Shown: piece after piece, positions 6,811-16,237 of the stretch
Layout: every line of letters starts with the position of its first letter
Position numbering within the stretch: the stretch's first letter is position 1
Assembly: GCF_009177095.1 (NCBI RefSeq)
Contig: NZ_AP021861.1
Location: 1,966,501 to 2,030,500, forward strand
DNA: 64,000 bases
DNA from: Lacipirellula parvula
Lineage (GTDB): Bacteria; Planctomycetota; Planctomycetia; Pirellulales; Lacipirellulaceae
Reading direction: 5' to 3'
Notes under the pieces: generated by a model
The model's database searches: none
What the model was told of the DNA's origin: nothing
The model's input: the letters and a program-made list of their open reading frames with translations, nothing else
Translations under genes and position numbers: made by a program

Positions 6811-9222
6811 ATGCCCACCCTCCCCGCCTATCACCGCCGTTTGCTCGTGCTGCTGGCCTTGGCCTGCGCACTCGTCGACGCTGGCTGCGCGGGATTGCGC
6901 TGTCCCCGCTGTCCGCGGATCGATCCCTCGGGCGAACGCTGCCTTATCTGGCCGAAGGACGAAGCCGCCGTCGCGACCGTCCCCCCGCCGGCGACCGTCT
7001 TTCCCGCCGCCACCGCCTCGCTGCCCACAGTCCCCGGCAATACGACGGCGCCGCCGGTGCTCACCGATCCCGTCTTCCCGCAGCCTGAACTGCCGGCCGT
7101 GGCCAGCGCCGCCCCCGGCGTGCCGATCGCGCCCGTCTCAACGCAAGTCGCCACGGAGCCGCAAGATCGCCTGACGATCTCGCCCGAGCGGATGCTCGCA
7201 CCCGTCGGCAGCGAAGTCGTGCTGAAGGGCAACATCTGCACCACCGAAGGCTACACGCTCGCCGAGCAGAAAATCGAGTGGATGCTCGGCCGCAACGGCG
7301 TTGGCGAATTTGTTGAAGTCAGCGGCAAGGGCGCCTTCCACCCGTCGATCTACCCGTGGAACAAAGGTTCCAAAACGGATAATTACCTCGCCACCTCCTA
7401 CACGGCGAACGGCCCCCACTGCATCGATCGCGGCACGCCCGACCCCAGCGACGACGTCGGCATTTCGCGCGGCGACGCCTGGGTGAGCGTTACCTCCGCG
7501 AGCGAGGGAACCAGCCACGTTACCGCCTACACCGAGAGCGTCGACTCGTGGCCGCTCCGCAAACAGATGGCGACGATCTACTGGGTCGACGTCCAGTGGG
7601 TCTTCCCGCCGGCCGCCGTCACCAGCGGTGGGCGTGAAACGCTCACCACCGTCGTGAAACGCCAAACCGACGGGGCCCCGCTTGCCGGCTGGATTGTCCG
7701 TTATGAAGTCTCCGACGGCCTCACGACCGCGGCCGGCGCCGGGCAAGTCAGCGAAGTCGTCACCGACGCGCAAGGCATGGCCTCGGTGCAAGTCTCGCCG
7801 ACCGCCGCCGGCGCTGCGAGTTCGAAAATCGATATGCAACTCGTTCGCCCCGCCAACTTCGGCGGCGGCGACGCACCGCGGCTCGTCATCGGCAACAGTT
7901 CGACGATCGTCAACTGGTCAGGCGGCTCGACGTATCTGCCGCCGAGCGGTTCATCGCCGTTGACGCCCGTCACTCCCTCCACTCCGGTCGTCCCCGCGGG
8001 GCCGCCGATCACCACCATCCCCTCGACCCCGCCGCCCGCGACGACGACCCCGTCGCAACCCGCTGGGCCGCCGCGATTGGAGGTGACGCTGCAAGCTCCG
8101 CAGACCGCTCAGGTCGGCGGCAAGTGGGTCAGCACGGTCACTATTCGCAACGTCGGCGGATCGCCGGCGACGAACGTGGTGCTGACCGACCGCTTCGACG
8201 TCGGGCTCTATCACGTCACCGATCCGGCGTTGAACATGATTCGGAACGACCGCGTCGGCACGATCGCTCCCGGCGAATCGCGACAATTTCCAATCGAACT
8301 GCAAGTTTCCAAAGCCGGGTCGCTCTGCCAGGACGTCACGGCCGAATACACCGGCGGCAATCCGGCGAGTCAACGCGCTTGCGTCTCCGCCACCGCGCCC
8401 GCAGCGCCGTCGAACGCCTCCTTCCGCATCGACGTCGAAGCGCCGTCGCCCGTCGTTCAGGGCCAAAACTTGCCCGTCCGCATCACCATTCGCAACACGG
8501 GCGAGGTGGCTCTCTCCAATGTGCGGATGGTCGAAGAATATCCACTGGCCGCGATGATTCCCCAGCCGGCCGAGGCGGGCGTCCAGGTGATCAGCGGGCG
8601 CATCAGTCGCGACATCGGCATGCTGCCCGTCGGCGCCGTCAAGGAGTTCCGCGTCAACTGCGGCTTGAAGACGGCGACCCGCGCCACGATCTTCGCCCAG
8701 GGCGAAGCCTATACCGATACCGGCGCGAGAATCTCCACGGCCGATTCGGCCGACGTCGATATCACCGCCGCGACCGGCGCTCAACCCGGCGCCGGCGGGA
8801 CGCCCGGCGCGGCGAGCGGCGCCGCGACGCTGGCGATTGGCGTGCAACTCGGCACTGCTTCACCCCGCGCGGGGGGGCCGAGTTCGCTCCGCGTTGGCGC
8901 TCCCACCAACTGCGAGATCATGGTTCGCAACACTGGCTCGACGCCGCAGACGAATCTCGGCGTCCGCGTGTTCTTGCCTGCGCAACTGACTCCTAATCTG
9001 AACGCGATCTCAGGATCAAGCACGTCAGCCCAAATCGTCGATGGCGCCATTCAGTTCGCCACCATCCCGACGATCAATGCCGGCGAAGCGGTGCGGTTCG
9101 TTATTCCGGTGAATCCCACGGCCGCGGTAAACGCCACGGTCATCGCCGAAGCCATTAGCAGCGGCCAACAAGCCCCCGCCCAAAAGACGCAGACGATCGA
9201 AATCCTCGAAAACCGCTTCTAG
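6811..9222 (+). CDS. putative lipoprotein with DUF11/CARDB-like repeats
   Basis: An 803-residue exported protein. ATG at 6811 is preferred over an in-frame ATG at 6748 because it places the hydrophobic LLVLLALACALV directly after a short basic N-terminus; the cysteine of VDAGC could be lipidated, although aspartate at -3 is unusual for a lipobox. A Pro/Ala/Thr-rich stretch follows to about 115, then an Ig-like part with a Big_1-type segment (about 270-350), a Pro/Thr linker (about 375-420) and three DUF11/CARDB-like beta-sandwich repeats, each with an IRN(V/T)G or VRNTG motif, at about 425-530, 550-650 and 680-800. Likely a surface or periplasmic structural protein. The stop TAG merges with a CCCCGGGCTCC repeat fragment. 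Confidence 0.7.
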   Translation: MPTLPAYHRRLLVLLALACALVDAGCAGLRCPRCPRIDPSGERCLIWPKDEAAVATVPPPATVFPAATASLPTVPGNTTAPPVLTDPVFPQPELPAVASAAPGVPIAPVSTQVATEPQDRLTISPERMLAPVGSEVVLKGNICTTEGYTLAEQKIEWMLGRNGVGEFVEVSGKGAFHPSIYPWNKGSKTDNYLATSYTANGPHCIDRGTPDPSDDVGISRGDAWVSVTSASEGTSHVTAYTESVDSWPLRKQMATIYWVDVQWVFPPAAVTSGGRETLTTVVKRQTDGAPLAGWIVRYEVSDGLTTAAGAGQVSEVVTDAQGMASVQVSPTAAGAASSKIDMQLVRPANFGGGDAPRLVIGNSSTIVNWSGGSTYLPPSGSSPLTPVTPSTPVVPAGPPITTIPSTPPPATTTPSQPAGPPRLEVTLQAPQTAQVGGKWVSTVTIRNVGGSPATNVVLTDRFDVGLYHVTDPALNMIRNDRVGTIAPGESRQFPIELQVSKAGSLCQDVTAEYTGGNPASQRACVSATAPAAPSNASFRIDVEAPSPVVQGQNLPVRITIRNTGEVALSNVRMVEEYPLAAMIPQPAEAGVQVISGRISRDIGMLPVGAVKEFRVNCGLKTATRATIFAQGEAYTDTGARISTADSADVDITAATGAQPGAGGTPGAASGAATLAIGVQLGTASPRAGGPSSLRVGAPTNCEIMVRNTGSTPQTNLGVRVFLPAQLTPNLNAISGSSTSAQIVDGAIQFATIPTINAGEAVRFVIPVNPTAAVNATVIAEAISSGQQAPAQKTQTIEILENRF

Positions 9223-9471
9223 CCCCGGGCTCCTCGCGAGAAATGTTGTGGCCCCCTCCCCCTGGAGGGGAGGGCTGGGGAGGGGGGATGAACCCTGGTA
9301 CACGCTGCCGTCACCCCTCCCTAACCCAGTGCTTCGCACGGACTACCGCCTGTGCTCGGTCGACACTGGCGACCGTGCTCGTTGCTCCCCTCAAGGGGAG
9401 GAAACCTCAAGTTTTCGTTACATTGAGGCTCCGGTCCCTCACCGTCGACTCCCCCGCGCAACTCCCGTAGC
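9220..9471. repeat. intergenic GC-rich repeats (CCCTCCCC type)
   Basis: Starts with a repeat fragment (TAGCCCCGGGCTCC) that supplies the stop of the preceding gene. At about 9249-9292 a purine/pyrimidine-asymmetric palindrome has CCCTCCCCCTGGAGGGGAGG followed by GGGGAGGGGG; a related short CCCCTCAAGGGGAGG hairpin lies at about 9388-9402. A copy of the same type is at 39127. No gene is seen in this interval. Confidence 0.65.
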
Positions 9472-10524
9472 ATGGAGCCGATGCCCACCGACGACGCTTC
9501 GCTCGACCGCTACCGCCGCCAAATGCGCTTCGCCCCCCTCGGCGAAGCGGGCCAACGGCAATTGGCCCAGTCGCGGGCCCTCGTCTGTGGCTGCGGCGCC
9601 CTCGGCAGCGTCATCGCCGATCAACTGGTTCGCGCCGGCGTCGGCTTCGTGCGCATCGTCGATCGCGACTTCCTCGAACGCGACAACCTCCACCGCCAGG
9701 TACTGTTCGACGAACGCGACGTTGCCGAACAGCTCCCCAAAGCAGTCGCTGCGGCCCGTCGGCTCCGGCTGATCAACTCGGAGATCGAAATCGACGCCGT
9801 CGTCGCCGACGTTTCCGCGGCGAACATCGCCCAACTCGCGGATGGCGTCGACGTGATCGTCGACGGCACCGACAATTTTGAAATCCGCTACCTGCTCAAC
9901 GACTACGCTGTGGCGAACAACGTGCCGTGGGTCTTCGGCGGTTGCGTTGGCGCCGAAGGACAAACGCTTGCGATTCTGCCCGGCGAGACAGCTTGTCTGA
10001 GCTGCTTGCTCCCCGAACCGCCACCGGCGGAACTCCAACCGACCTGCGAAACGGCTGGCGTCATCGGCCCAATTGTCGCAACGATCGCTGCGCTCCAATC
10101 GGCCGAGGCGCTGAAGATCCTCAGCGGCCATCGCGAGGCAGTGAATCGGCGCCTCGCTGTCGTCGATCTCTGGAATAACCAACTCCGCTCAATCGGCATC
10201 TCACGAGCCACCGGCGACGCACCCTGTCGCACGTGCGTCGAGCGCGACTTCCCCTGGCTCGACGGCCGCCGCGGCGCCGCCGCCGTTGCGCTCTGCGGTC
10301 GCAACGCGGTGCAACTCGCGCCCACCGGCGGCGAGCCGACGTCGCTCGACCGCCTGGCGGCCAAACTTCAATCGGTCGGCAAAGTTTCCGCGAACCCGTA
10401 CCTACTGCGACTCGAAGTCGAACGCTACCGCATCACCGTCTTCGCCGACGGCCGCGTGATCGTCAGCGGCACCGACGACATCGCCGAAGCCCGCGTCGCC
10501 CACGCCCGCTACATCGGCGGCTGA
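9472..10524 (+). CDS. ThiF/MoeB/HesA-family E1-like adenylyltransferase
   Basis: Adenylates the C-terminal glycine of a small ubiquitin-like sulfur carrier (ThiS or MoaD type) in thiamine, molybdopterin or related sulfur-transfer pathways. The 350-residue protein has the nucleotide-binding GCGALGS at 40-46, RIVDRDFLERDNLHRQ at 61-76, DGTDN at 131-135, and a CxxC pair (CLSC 175-178 and CRTC 252-255) fitting the structural zinc site. Cys192 in TCETAGVIGP aligns with the active-site cysteine of ThiF. The last 90 residues are a variable extension, not a rhodanese domain. No carrier or other thi/moa gene is adjacent, so the exact pathway cannot be assigned. Confidence 0.88.
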   Translation: MEPMPTDDASLDRYRRQMRFAPLGEAGQRQLAQSRALVCGCGALGSVIADQLVRAGVGFVRIVDRDFLERDNLHRQVLFDERDVAEQLPKAVAAARRLRLINSEIEIDAVVADVSAANIAQLADGVDVIVDGTDNFEIRYLLNDYAVANNVPWVFGGCVGAEGQTLAILPGETACLSCLLPEPPPAELQPTCETAGVIGPIVATIAALQSAEALKILSGHREAVNRRLAVVDLWNNQLRSIGISRATGDAPCRTCVERDFPWLDGRRGAAAVALCGRNAVQLAPTGGEPTSLDRLAAKLQSVGKVSANPYLLRLEVERYRITVFADGRVIVSGTDDIAEARVAHARYIGG

Positions 10525-11313
10525 GGCTGATGGCACGCGCGGTGTGCCGTCGCGATGCCGCGGAACGCGTCAGCCAAAATAGCCAGTTTCGCGCTTGCTT
10601 TCGGCCACTAGATTTGCGAATGTGAACGGGTGTTCATTTGCTGCGATTGGGCATGGGAAATCTGGGGTAGAGGCTGCGTTCTCGAAACGCGAAAGATTTG
10701 TGGGAGGGGTCTCCGACCCCGAAGCCACGTTGCGCCATCGCCTCCGTTTGCGGTGGTGACCGATCTCGGCGTCGGAGACGCCTCCCACAACGAGGTTACG
10801 GAGGCATCAGCGAGGCTGGTTAAATCGCGACGCTACACCCTAGATGTCGCCTCAAATGCGACACGAAGCCGAGGCGACAATCACTCAAACTCAATAAGAG
10901 AAACAACTTAAAGCAGGTTTTATAATGTCGCCTAAAATCGCGCTTTGCTCCAACAGGCAACGCGACACGACATTAGCGACACCACTCGCCCCGCCTGGAT
11001 TGCCAAAGCCTCGGGGAGCAAACACGCAAGCCAACCTCCCTCAACCCACCGCCGCCGAATCCCCTTTTCGTCCCCATCCAGCCTCCACTTTCGTTCCGCC
11101 CCGCGTTAAACGCCCCGCCAGTTTCCCAGCTTCACGCTCGCCGGGCGTAGTCGGCAAAATCATCCCGTTCGGACTGAGCGCCGCCGCCCGTTCGGTCGAT
11201 TTGCTGTCCTGGGGTCGGCAATCCCGCCGCTGATCCTACGTCGGCGCCAGCGTTGTTTCGCGCAACCTGTCCGCGCCTCCTGACCCAGTCTGTCCGGAGC
11301 GAATGCATCACGA
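10525..11313. other. 789-base intergenic region with an inverted repeat pair
   Basis: Contains an inverted pair of hairpin elements: 10700-10720 (GTGGGAGG...GACCCC) and 10766-10789 (GGCGTCGGAGACGCCTCCCA), spaced by about 45 bases. A TATAAT box at 10921-10926 could be a -10 element, but no -35 is clear. A 102-codon open frame at 10925-11233 is Pro/Arg-rich without recognisable features and is not accepted as a gene. Confidence 0.6.
10700..10789. repeat. REPIN-like doublet, family E
   Basis: Two inverted copies of a GTGGGAGGCGTCTCCGACGCC-like element, the first diverged in its central bases. Each can form a stem from GTC/GAC-type arms. A possible fragment (GGAGGCGTCGGAGACG) lies just upstream of the gene at 29601. 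Confidence 0.65.
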
Positions 11314-12237
11314 ATGGCCACTGTCGAGAGTTCGTTCGCCACGAAACATCCCGCGGTTCACACTCCAGTCAAACTCGAGCGCAAGCTGGTCGGCCGTATC
11401 GGCCCCTGGCAGCTCGTGCGGCTGATCAACGAGAGTGAGCTGGCGCGTGTTTACGTCGCCCGTCCCGCCGATTCAGCCGACGACAAGTCGGCGGCTTACG
11501 TCGTGAAGGTGCTGCGTAAAGAGTGGTGGCGCGACGCCCATGCAATCGAAATGCAGCGCCGAGCCGCGTGGGTCGGACGCAAGGTCTCGCACCCGCACTT
11601 GTTGCCGGTGCTCTCGGCCGGCGTCGATCAACCGCCGTTCTACACGGTGAGCCCGAAGCTCGAAGGCCGCTCGCTCGCGAAGATTCTCGAGCAGCAGCGC
11701 CGCCTGCCGATGGCGATCACGTTGTGGATCGCGCGCCAAGTGGCTGAAGCGCTCGATGCGCTTCACACCACCGCTCGCATGATCCACTCCGACGTGAAGC
11801 CGGCGAACATCGTCGTCGCCCCCGACGGGCACGCGACGCTCGTCGACCTCGGCTTCGTCCACACGCCCGGCGAAAGCCGCCATTGGTCGTCACGTCCCGT
11901 CTACGGCACGCTGAACTACCTGGCGCCCGAGTCGCTGACGTCTTCGCTTTCTGCCTCGCCGCAGAGCGACGTCTACAGCCTCGGCGTGACGCTGTACGAA
12001 GTCCTCACCGGTTCACTGCCGTTCGTCGGCCGCGACGCGGAGGAACTGATCCGCAAACACCGCGAGACGAAGCCCGACTGCATCACGCTCCGCCGGCCTG
12101 ATGCCTCGAAGGCCGTCGCCTCGCTCGTGGCGCGGATGCTGGCGAAGGACCCGCTCCGCCGCCCCGAAAGCGCCGCCGAAGTGGCCGAGGAACTCGTACG
12201 GTTGGAGATCGATTCGTTCGCGGCGCGATCAGCGTAG
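11314..12237 (+). CDS. Ser/Thr protein kinase with degenerate ATP-loop
   Basis: A 307-residue soluble protein with a Hanks-type kinase domain. Present: the VAIK-type lysine K65 (YVVKVL), helix-C glutamate E79, catalytic loop HSDVKPAN at 158-165 (Asp160, Lys162, Asn165), the metal-binding DLG at 178-180 in place of DFG, and APE at 204-206 followed by DVYSLGVTLYEVLTG. Odd: the glycine-rich loop is LINESELARVYVAR, lacking every usual glycine, and the HRD arginine is Ser159, making it a non-RD kinase. Catalytic residues are intact, so activity is possible but nucleotide binding may be altered. No membrane segment or sensor domain follows. The stop TAG lies inside a repeat. Confidence 0.88.
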   Translation: MATVESSFATKHPAVHTPVKLERKLVGRIGPWQLVRLINESELARVYVARPADSADDKSAAYVVKVLRKEWWRDAHAIEMQRRAAWVGRKVSHPHLLPVLSAGVDQPPFYTVSPKLEGRSLAKILEQQRRLPMAITLWIARQVAEALDALHTTARMIHSDVKPANIVVAPDGHATLVDLGFVHTPGESRHWSSRPVYGTLNYLAPESLTSSLSASPQSDVYSLGVTLYEVLTGSLPFVGRDAEELIRKHRETKPDCITLRRPDASKAVASLVARMLAKDPLRRPESAAEVAEELVRLEIDSFAARSA

Positions 12238-12262
12238 GTCGGGCTTTCAGGCCGACAGCCCC
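12233..12262. repeat. dispersed hairpin repeat, family F copy 1
   Basis: GTAGGTCGGGCTTTCAGGCC-type hairpin (arms GTCGGGCTT / AGGCCGAC). Its TAG is the stop codon of the kinase gene. Two more copies, in inverted orientation to each other, flank the terminator downstream of rpoD (12947 and 13051). Confidence 0.75.
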
Positions 12263-12272
12263 GCCAAGCGAC

Positions 12273-12659
12273 TTACCAAACTCGCTGCACCCCATAACCG
12301 TCCAGCACCGCATCCGCTGAAAGAATCGGCAACGATTCGCACAGCGACTGGGCGACGAGCATGCGATCAAACGGATCGCCGTGCAGGTGGGGCAGCGTCG
12401 CTACGCGAGCCGCATGATCTGGTGCGATGGGGAGCAGCTTCAGATCGTTTGAGAAGAGTTCAAGTTCGAAGAACTGGTCGAGTGGTTGGGCGATCTTCAG
12501 TTTGCCCAGGCCAACTTTGATCGCGATCTCCCACAAGCTCGCCGGGCTAATGTAAAGATCAGTCTCAGGATGCAACCATTGAGCGCGAGCATCGGCGCTC
12601 AGTTTGCGGTCTTCGAGCACCGCCCACAGAAACGCATGGGTGTCGACGAGCAATCGCAC
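12273..12659 (-). CDS. vapC: PIN-domain toxin VapC
   Basis: Toxin of a type II toxin-antitoxin pair; VapC proteins are Mg-dependent RNases that cut tRNA or rRNA. The 128-residue protein has the PIN acidic set: Asp6 in LLVDTHAFLW, Glu44 in SLWEIAIK, and Asp95/Asp98 in HGDPFDRMLVAQ. The start is GTG at 12659, whose first base is the last base of the TAG stop of the antitoxin, indicating translational coupling. The sequence HAFLW...LWEIAIKVGLGKL places it in the VapC subgroup usually paired with Phd/YefM-like antitoxins. Its 3' end faces the converging kinase gene. Confidence 0.93.
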   Translation of the reverse strand: MRLLVDTHAFLWAVLEDRKLSADARAQWLHPETDLYISPASLWEIAIKVGLGKLKIAQPLDQFFELELFSNDLKLLPIAPDHAARVATLPHLHGDPFDRMLVAQSLCESLPILSADAVLDGYGVQRVW

Positions 12660-12886
12660 TACATGTACTCGGCGAAATCTTGGAGGTGATCGTCGTCTTC
12701 GGAGACGATCGTCAGAATTCCCTTGGCCGATCCTAGTCGCCGCTTAGGTTTTTCCTCCGCCGCTACGGGCGTCACCTTCGCCACCGGCTTGCCATCGGCG
12801 GTAACGACGATCTCATCTCCGGGCGCCAATTGCGTAATCAGCCCCGGTAGTTGAGACGCGATCTGTTCGATCGAAAGCGTAGTCAT
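12659..12886 (-). CDS. Phd/YefM-type antitoxin
   Basis: A 75-residue partner of the downstream VapC. Residues 1-40 fit the Phd/YefM fold (IEQIASQLPGLITQL, then GDEIVVTADGKPVAKV), which binds DNA and dimerises. The C-terminal part (EDDDHLQDFAEYM) is acidic and should be the toxin-wrapping tail. Its TAG stop shares one base with the GTG start of vapC. Phd-type antitoxins normally repress their own operon together with the toxin. Confidence 0.88.
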   Translation of the reverse strand: MTTLSIEQIASQLPGLITQLAPGDEIVVTADGKPVAKVTPVAAEEKPKRRLGSAKGILTIVSEDDDHLQDFAEYM

Positions 12887-12946
12887 CAGGCGTGCTCCAA
12901 GTGGAAAGCTCTCCGCTGGAGATTATACGACGGATCGGGCCGGCGA

Positions 12947-13074
12947 CGTAGGTCAGGCTTTCTAGCCTGACTCGCAGTGCGACCGACGAAGCCCCAAAAA
13001 AGCGGGACGAACCTTTGATTTGGTTCGCCCCGTTGTCAGGCACTAGGGCTGTCGGGCTGAAAGCCCGATCTACG
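12947..13074. repeat. inverted pair of family-F hairpins around the rpoD terminator
   Basis: Copy 12947-12972 (GTAGGTCAGGCTTTCTAGCC) and copy 13051-13074 (GTCGGGCTGAAAGCCCGATC) face each other. The second reaches into the rpoD gene: the rpoD TAG stop (13072-13070) is the TAG of the element read on the minus strand. Confidence 0.75.
12996..13032 (-). terminator. Rho-independent terminator downstream of rpoD
   Basis: Read on the minus strand: an 11-base stem (CGGGGCGAACC / GGTTCGTCCCG, one mismatch) with an 8-base loop, followed by TTTTTT. It sits about 40 bases after the rpoD stop and is oriented to end rpoD transcription before the toxin-antitoxin pair. Confidence 0.8.
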
Positions 13075-14668
13075 GCACGTCCACCGCGATCGGCTCGACG
13101 CCGTCGAGGAACCCGGTGAGGGCCCGTGAGCGATACGGGCTCTGCAGCTTGCGAACGGCCTTCGACTCGATCTGCCGCACCCGTTCGCGGGTGACGCTAA
13201 AGATCTTGCCGACTTCTTCGAGGGTGTACGTGTAGCCATCGGCTAGGCCGTAACGGAGGCGAAGGATTTCACGCTCGCGGTAGGTCAGCTCGGTCATCAC
13301 CTCTTCGAGGCGAGCCTTGAGCGCTTCCATGTGCGTGTCGTAGAGCGGGTCTTCGTCGCGCTTCTCTTCGAGGAACTCGCCGAAGTAGTTGTCTTCGTGA
13401 TCGCCCACCGGCTGGTCGAGCGACAACGGCTGGCGGGTCATCTTGTGGACGCAACGGGCGTCGTCGACCGACAGACCGGCCAGTTCCGCGATCTCTTCCG
13501 GATTCGGTTCGCGGCCGTAGAGCTGGACGAAGTCGGTCGTTACCGAACGGATCTTGCTCATCGTGTCGATCATGTGGACCGGCAGACGGATCGTGCGGCT
13601 TTGGTCAGCGATGGCCCGCGTGATTGCCTGGCGAATCCACCACGTGGCGTAGGTGCTGAACTTGAACCCGCGGGCATGTTCGAACTTGTCGACTGCTCGC
13701 ATCAGGCCCGTGTTGCCTTCTTGGATCAGGTCTAGGAAGCTCATGCCGCGGTTGCGATATCGCTTGGCGATCGAGACGACGAGCCGGAGGTTCGCGGCGG
13801 AGAGATCCCGCTTCGCTGCGTCGTAGGCGGCCTTGCGGCGGAGGGTCCGCGAGGCCAGACGACGCAGCGTAGCGGGCGTCTCTTGGGTGATCTTCATCAA
13901 GTAGCGGAGTTCTTGCCGCAGTTCGGCGACGTTCCCCTGGTGGAACGAGTGTTCGGCGTGCGAGAGCTGCGACTTGATCGTCCACATCCGATCGCTGATC
14001 TCGTGGAGCTGCGACATGAGCGGGGTGAGCCGCTGGATACGGAGGTTGAGCTCTTCGACCAGACGAATCACCTTATTGCGGCGGGCGATCATCCGGCGCC
14101 ACGAACTGTGCTTCTCGGCGACGGCGGTCTTGCGGCTCACCGCGCGGCGATAATCCCGCTGGTTGAGTGAGAGCAGTTCGCGAGCGGTGGCCAAGTTTGG
14201 GGCGATCCGCTTCAGGATCCGCTTCTTTTCGGCGGTGTTGGTCACCGAGATTTCGATCGTGCGGTCGAGCCGCAGCGTGCCGTCGGCGACCTTTTGCAGT
14301 AGGTCGACGGCTGCGTGCAACATGAAATCGCTGCACAGCATCGTGCGGCGGAAGCGGCGGCGGGTCGACTCGATCTGGATGGCGGCGGCGACTTCCTTGT
14401 CCCGATTGAGCATCGGGATTTCGCCCATCTGCATCAGGTACATCCGCACCGGATCGTCGATCGCGGCGTCGCCTTCGACTTCGGCCGATTCGAATTCATC
14501 TTCGTGGCCATCCGCATCATCTTCGAAGCCGGGGGCTTCCTCCGATTGCGGTTTGGGGCGCGAGGCGCGTCCGGCGGGAGCGACGGCCCCCTTCTTTCCC
14601 AGCGGCGAGGCGGTTCCGTTGACCTGAGCACTTGAGCGAGACTTCGTCGACACTGGGGGCTTCCTCAT
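13070..14668 (-). CDS. rpoD: RNA polymerase primary sigma factor (sigma-70)
   Basis: Promoter-recognition subunit of RNA polymerase. The 532-residue protein has an acidic, low-complexity N-terminus (to about 65) instead of a typical region 1.1. Region 1.2 follows ([16 protein letters not shown], about 71-86), then a non-conserved helical region (about 100-280). Region 2 has [17 protein letters not shown] and [19 protein letters not shown], with the -10 recognition stretch [17 protein letters not shown]. Region 3 has LPVHMIDT, and region 4 has the helix-turn-helix [21 protein letters not shown]. The motif set is that of a group 1 or close group 2 sigma factor; an acidic N-terminus and the long spacer favour RpoD. 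A terminator follows the stop. Confidence 0.93.
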   Translation of the reverse strand: MRKPPVSTKSRSSAQVNGTASPLGKKGAVAPAGRASRPKPQSEEAPGFEDDADGHEDEFESAEVEGDAAIDDPVRMYLMQMGEIPMLNRDKEVAAAIQIESTRRRFRRTMLCSDFMLHAAVDLLQKVADGTLRLDRTIEISVTNTAEKKRILKRIAPNLATARELLSLNQRDYRRAVSRKTAVAEKHSSWRRMIARRNKVIRLVEELNLRIQRLTPLMSQLHEISDRMWTIKSQLSHAEHSFHQGNVAELRQELRYLMKITQETPATLRRLASRTLRRKAAYDAAKRDLSAANLRLVVSIAKRYRNRGMSFLDLIQEGNTGLMRAVDKFEHARGFKFSTYATWWIRQAITRAIADQSRTIRLPVHMIDTMSKIRSVTTDFVQLYGREPNPEEIAELAGLSVDDARCVHKMTRQPLSLDQPVGDHEDNYFGEFLEEKRDEDPLYDTHMEALKARLEEVMTELTYREREILRLRYGLADGYTYTLEEVGKIFSVTRERVRQIESKAVRKLQSPYRSRALTGFLDGVEPIAVDVP

Positions 14669-14910
14669 GAAGTGACGCGGCTGTTGATGAGAGTGGATCC
14701 GACGAGATGCAGAGGTCGTGCCGCCGCTCGGTTGTCCGGCGGTTAGAAAAGGCGTAAAGTGTTTGCTGCGAGCGATTTTCGACGAGGCGGGAGACGTCGC
14801 GGCGAGTGCGGGAGGTCGCTCGACGATGCTGTTTCACCACGGAAGCGGCGTGGCGATGTTCCGGAATCTCAACGTAACCCTTCGTTCGGAATCTTACGCA
14901 CAATTGGCAT

Positions 14911-16203
14911 ATGCGGTTTGCAAGATTGCAATGCGACGGCGCCGGCGCACCGCTCGGGATTGAGGAACTAGCTGCCAGCGGGCAGCTCGATTTTCTGCAG
15001 CTCGACTACCCCCGCGCTCGTTGGGCGAAAGTCGAAGGCGCCGCCGAAGCGGCGTTACCGGAGTGCGCCATCGGATTTTGCGACGCCCTGCGGGCGGTTG
15101 TGAAACCGCTTTACCTCGACCCGCAATTGCATCTGTTCGCCTCGGCCGGTTGGGCCGATGCCTATGGCGCTGTCGAACGGGCGGCCCACCTGCTTGTCGA
15201 AGGGGGTTGCGGCGACGTTCCCGTCGCAGCGGTGCGAGGGAGCAACGTCGAGCCAATCCTGGAGATGCTGGAGGAGGAGGGCGTCGACCTCAGCAATGCC
15301 GAGACAGGGGCCCCCTGGCGGGAATTGAAGGCGCCGGTGCTGGCAGCCGACCTGCAACTTGGGGGCGGGCCGCTGTCGCTGGCCCTCGCCGAAGAGGCCC
15401 GCGTCATCGTGGCGGGGGCGTTTGATCCGACCGCCCCGCTCGTGGCCGCCGCCGTCCACCGCCATGACTGGAAGTGGCGAGATTGCGATCTCCTCGCCGC
15501 GGCCATCGCCGGTGCTCGCGCGGCGACGTGGATCGATTGGCAAGCCTACGCAGGGGAGGCGCCGGCGACTCAGCCATGGCGTCCGCAGGTGGTCGAGCTA
15601 GACAGTTCGGGTCGGCTGTTGTTGGAAACTCCTCACGGCAATGGCGACGCCGCCGCGCGGCTGCAGGAGTGGCTGCGGGCGGGCGACGGAAAGGCGGCTG
15701 ATGCGCTCCATCCCGACGTGCGCGAAGAGCGGGGCGCCCTGGAGTGCCGGCCTCTGAACCCCAAGCAGCTTGAGATCACCGGCGCCCAGGGAGCGGCGAG
15801 CGACGATTGCTGGGAGCTGGAAGTTCTCTACCAGACCGGCTTCGTGGTCGAAACCTTGGTCGAGTTCGCCGCCGAGTCCGATCCTCGCTGGCGGCAGCAC
15901 CTCGCGACGATGGCCCGGGCCAGCCTGCCCGCCAACCGCGATCTCGACGAGCATCTGACAATCGAGGAGCTCCACGGAAGCAGCGGCGGAGGATGGCTCC
16001 ACCTCGGCTTTCAATCGAAGTCCCGCCGCACGGCCCAGCAGTTTGCCGAACAGACGATGAAGCTCGTCGCGGCTCATCGCCCCCACGTCCGCCTCTCGGT
16101 GCGGCCCGAGGTTCACGTCCACTGCAGCTGCTGGCCGGTCCGCGTTCCTCGTGACGCGGTCGACATCGCCGTCGAAACCCGCGTTGCCCGCGAGTGGCTG
16201 TAG
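14911..16203 (+). CDS. AtuA-like (DUF1446) protein
   Basis: A 430-residue soluble protein that I align by eye with the AtuA/DUF1446 family, first described in acyclic terpene utilisation. Supporting segments: an N-terminal LAASGQLDFLQLDYPRA, resembling the G-DYL-DYLAE block; ARVIVAGAFDPTAPL followed by HDWKWRDCDLLAAAIAG, resembling the ADIVITGRVADPxL...HEFGW-DDxDxLA block; and LEITGAQG...LEVLYQTGFVVE near 285-315, resembling the VRVSGARG...VSVGYRDGFVGE block. The TGRV arginine is changed, so it is a divergent member. The last 80 residues (HVHCSCWPVRV) are unplaced. It precedes an enoyl-CoA-hydratase gene on the same strand, which fits a role in branched acyl-CoA breakdown, but this is an inference. 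Confidence 0.6.
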   Translation: MRFARLQCDGAGAPLGIEELAASGQLDFLQLDYPRARWAKVEGAAEAALPECAIGFCDALRAVVKPLYLDPQLHLFASAGWADAYGAVERAAHLLVEGGCGDVPVAAVRGSNVEPILEMLEEEGVDLSNAETGAPWRELKAPVLAADLQLGGGPLSLALAEEARVIVAGAFDPTAPLVAAAVHRHDWKWRDCDLLAAAIAGARAATWIDWQAYAGEAPATQPWRPQVVELDSSGRLLLETPHGNGDAAARLQEWLRAGDGKAADALHPDVREERGALECRPLNPKQLEITGAQGAASDDCWELEVLYQTGFVVETLVEFAAESDPRWRQHLATMARASLPANRDLDEHLTIEELHGSSGGGWLHLGFQSKSRRTAQQFAEQTMKLVAAHRPHVRLSVRPEVHVHCSCWPVRVPRDAVDIAVETRVAREWL

Positions 16204-16237
16204 GCCACTAGCTTACCTACGGAAAATCCCTCAACGT

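Noticed and set aside
10925-11233. 102-codon frame in the 789-base intergenic region, just after a TATAAT box
   Set aside because: Pro/Arg-rich, no ribosome-binding site and no family pattern. The TATAAT overlaps the start region without a -35.
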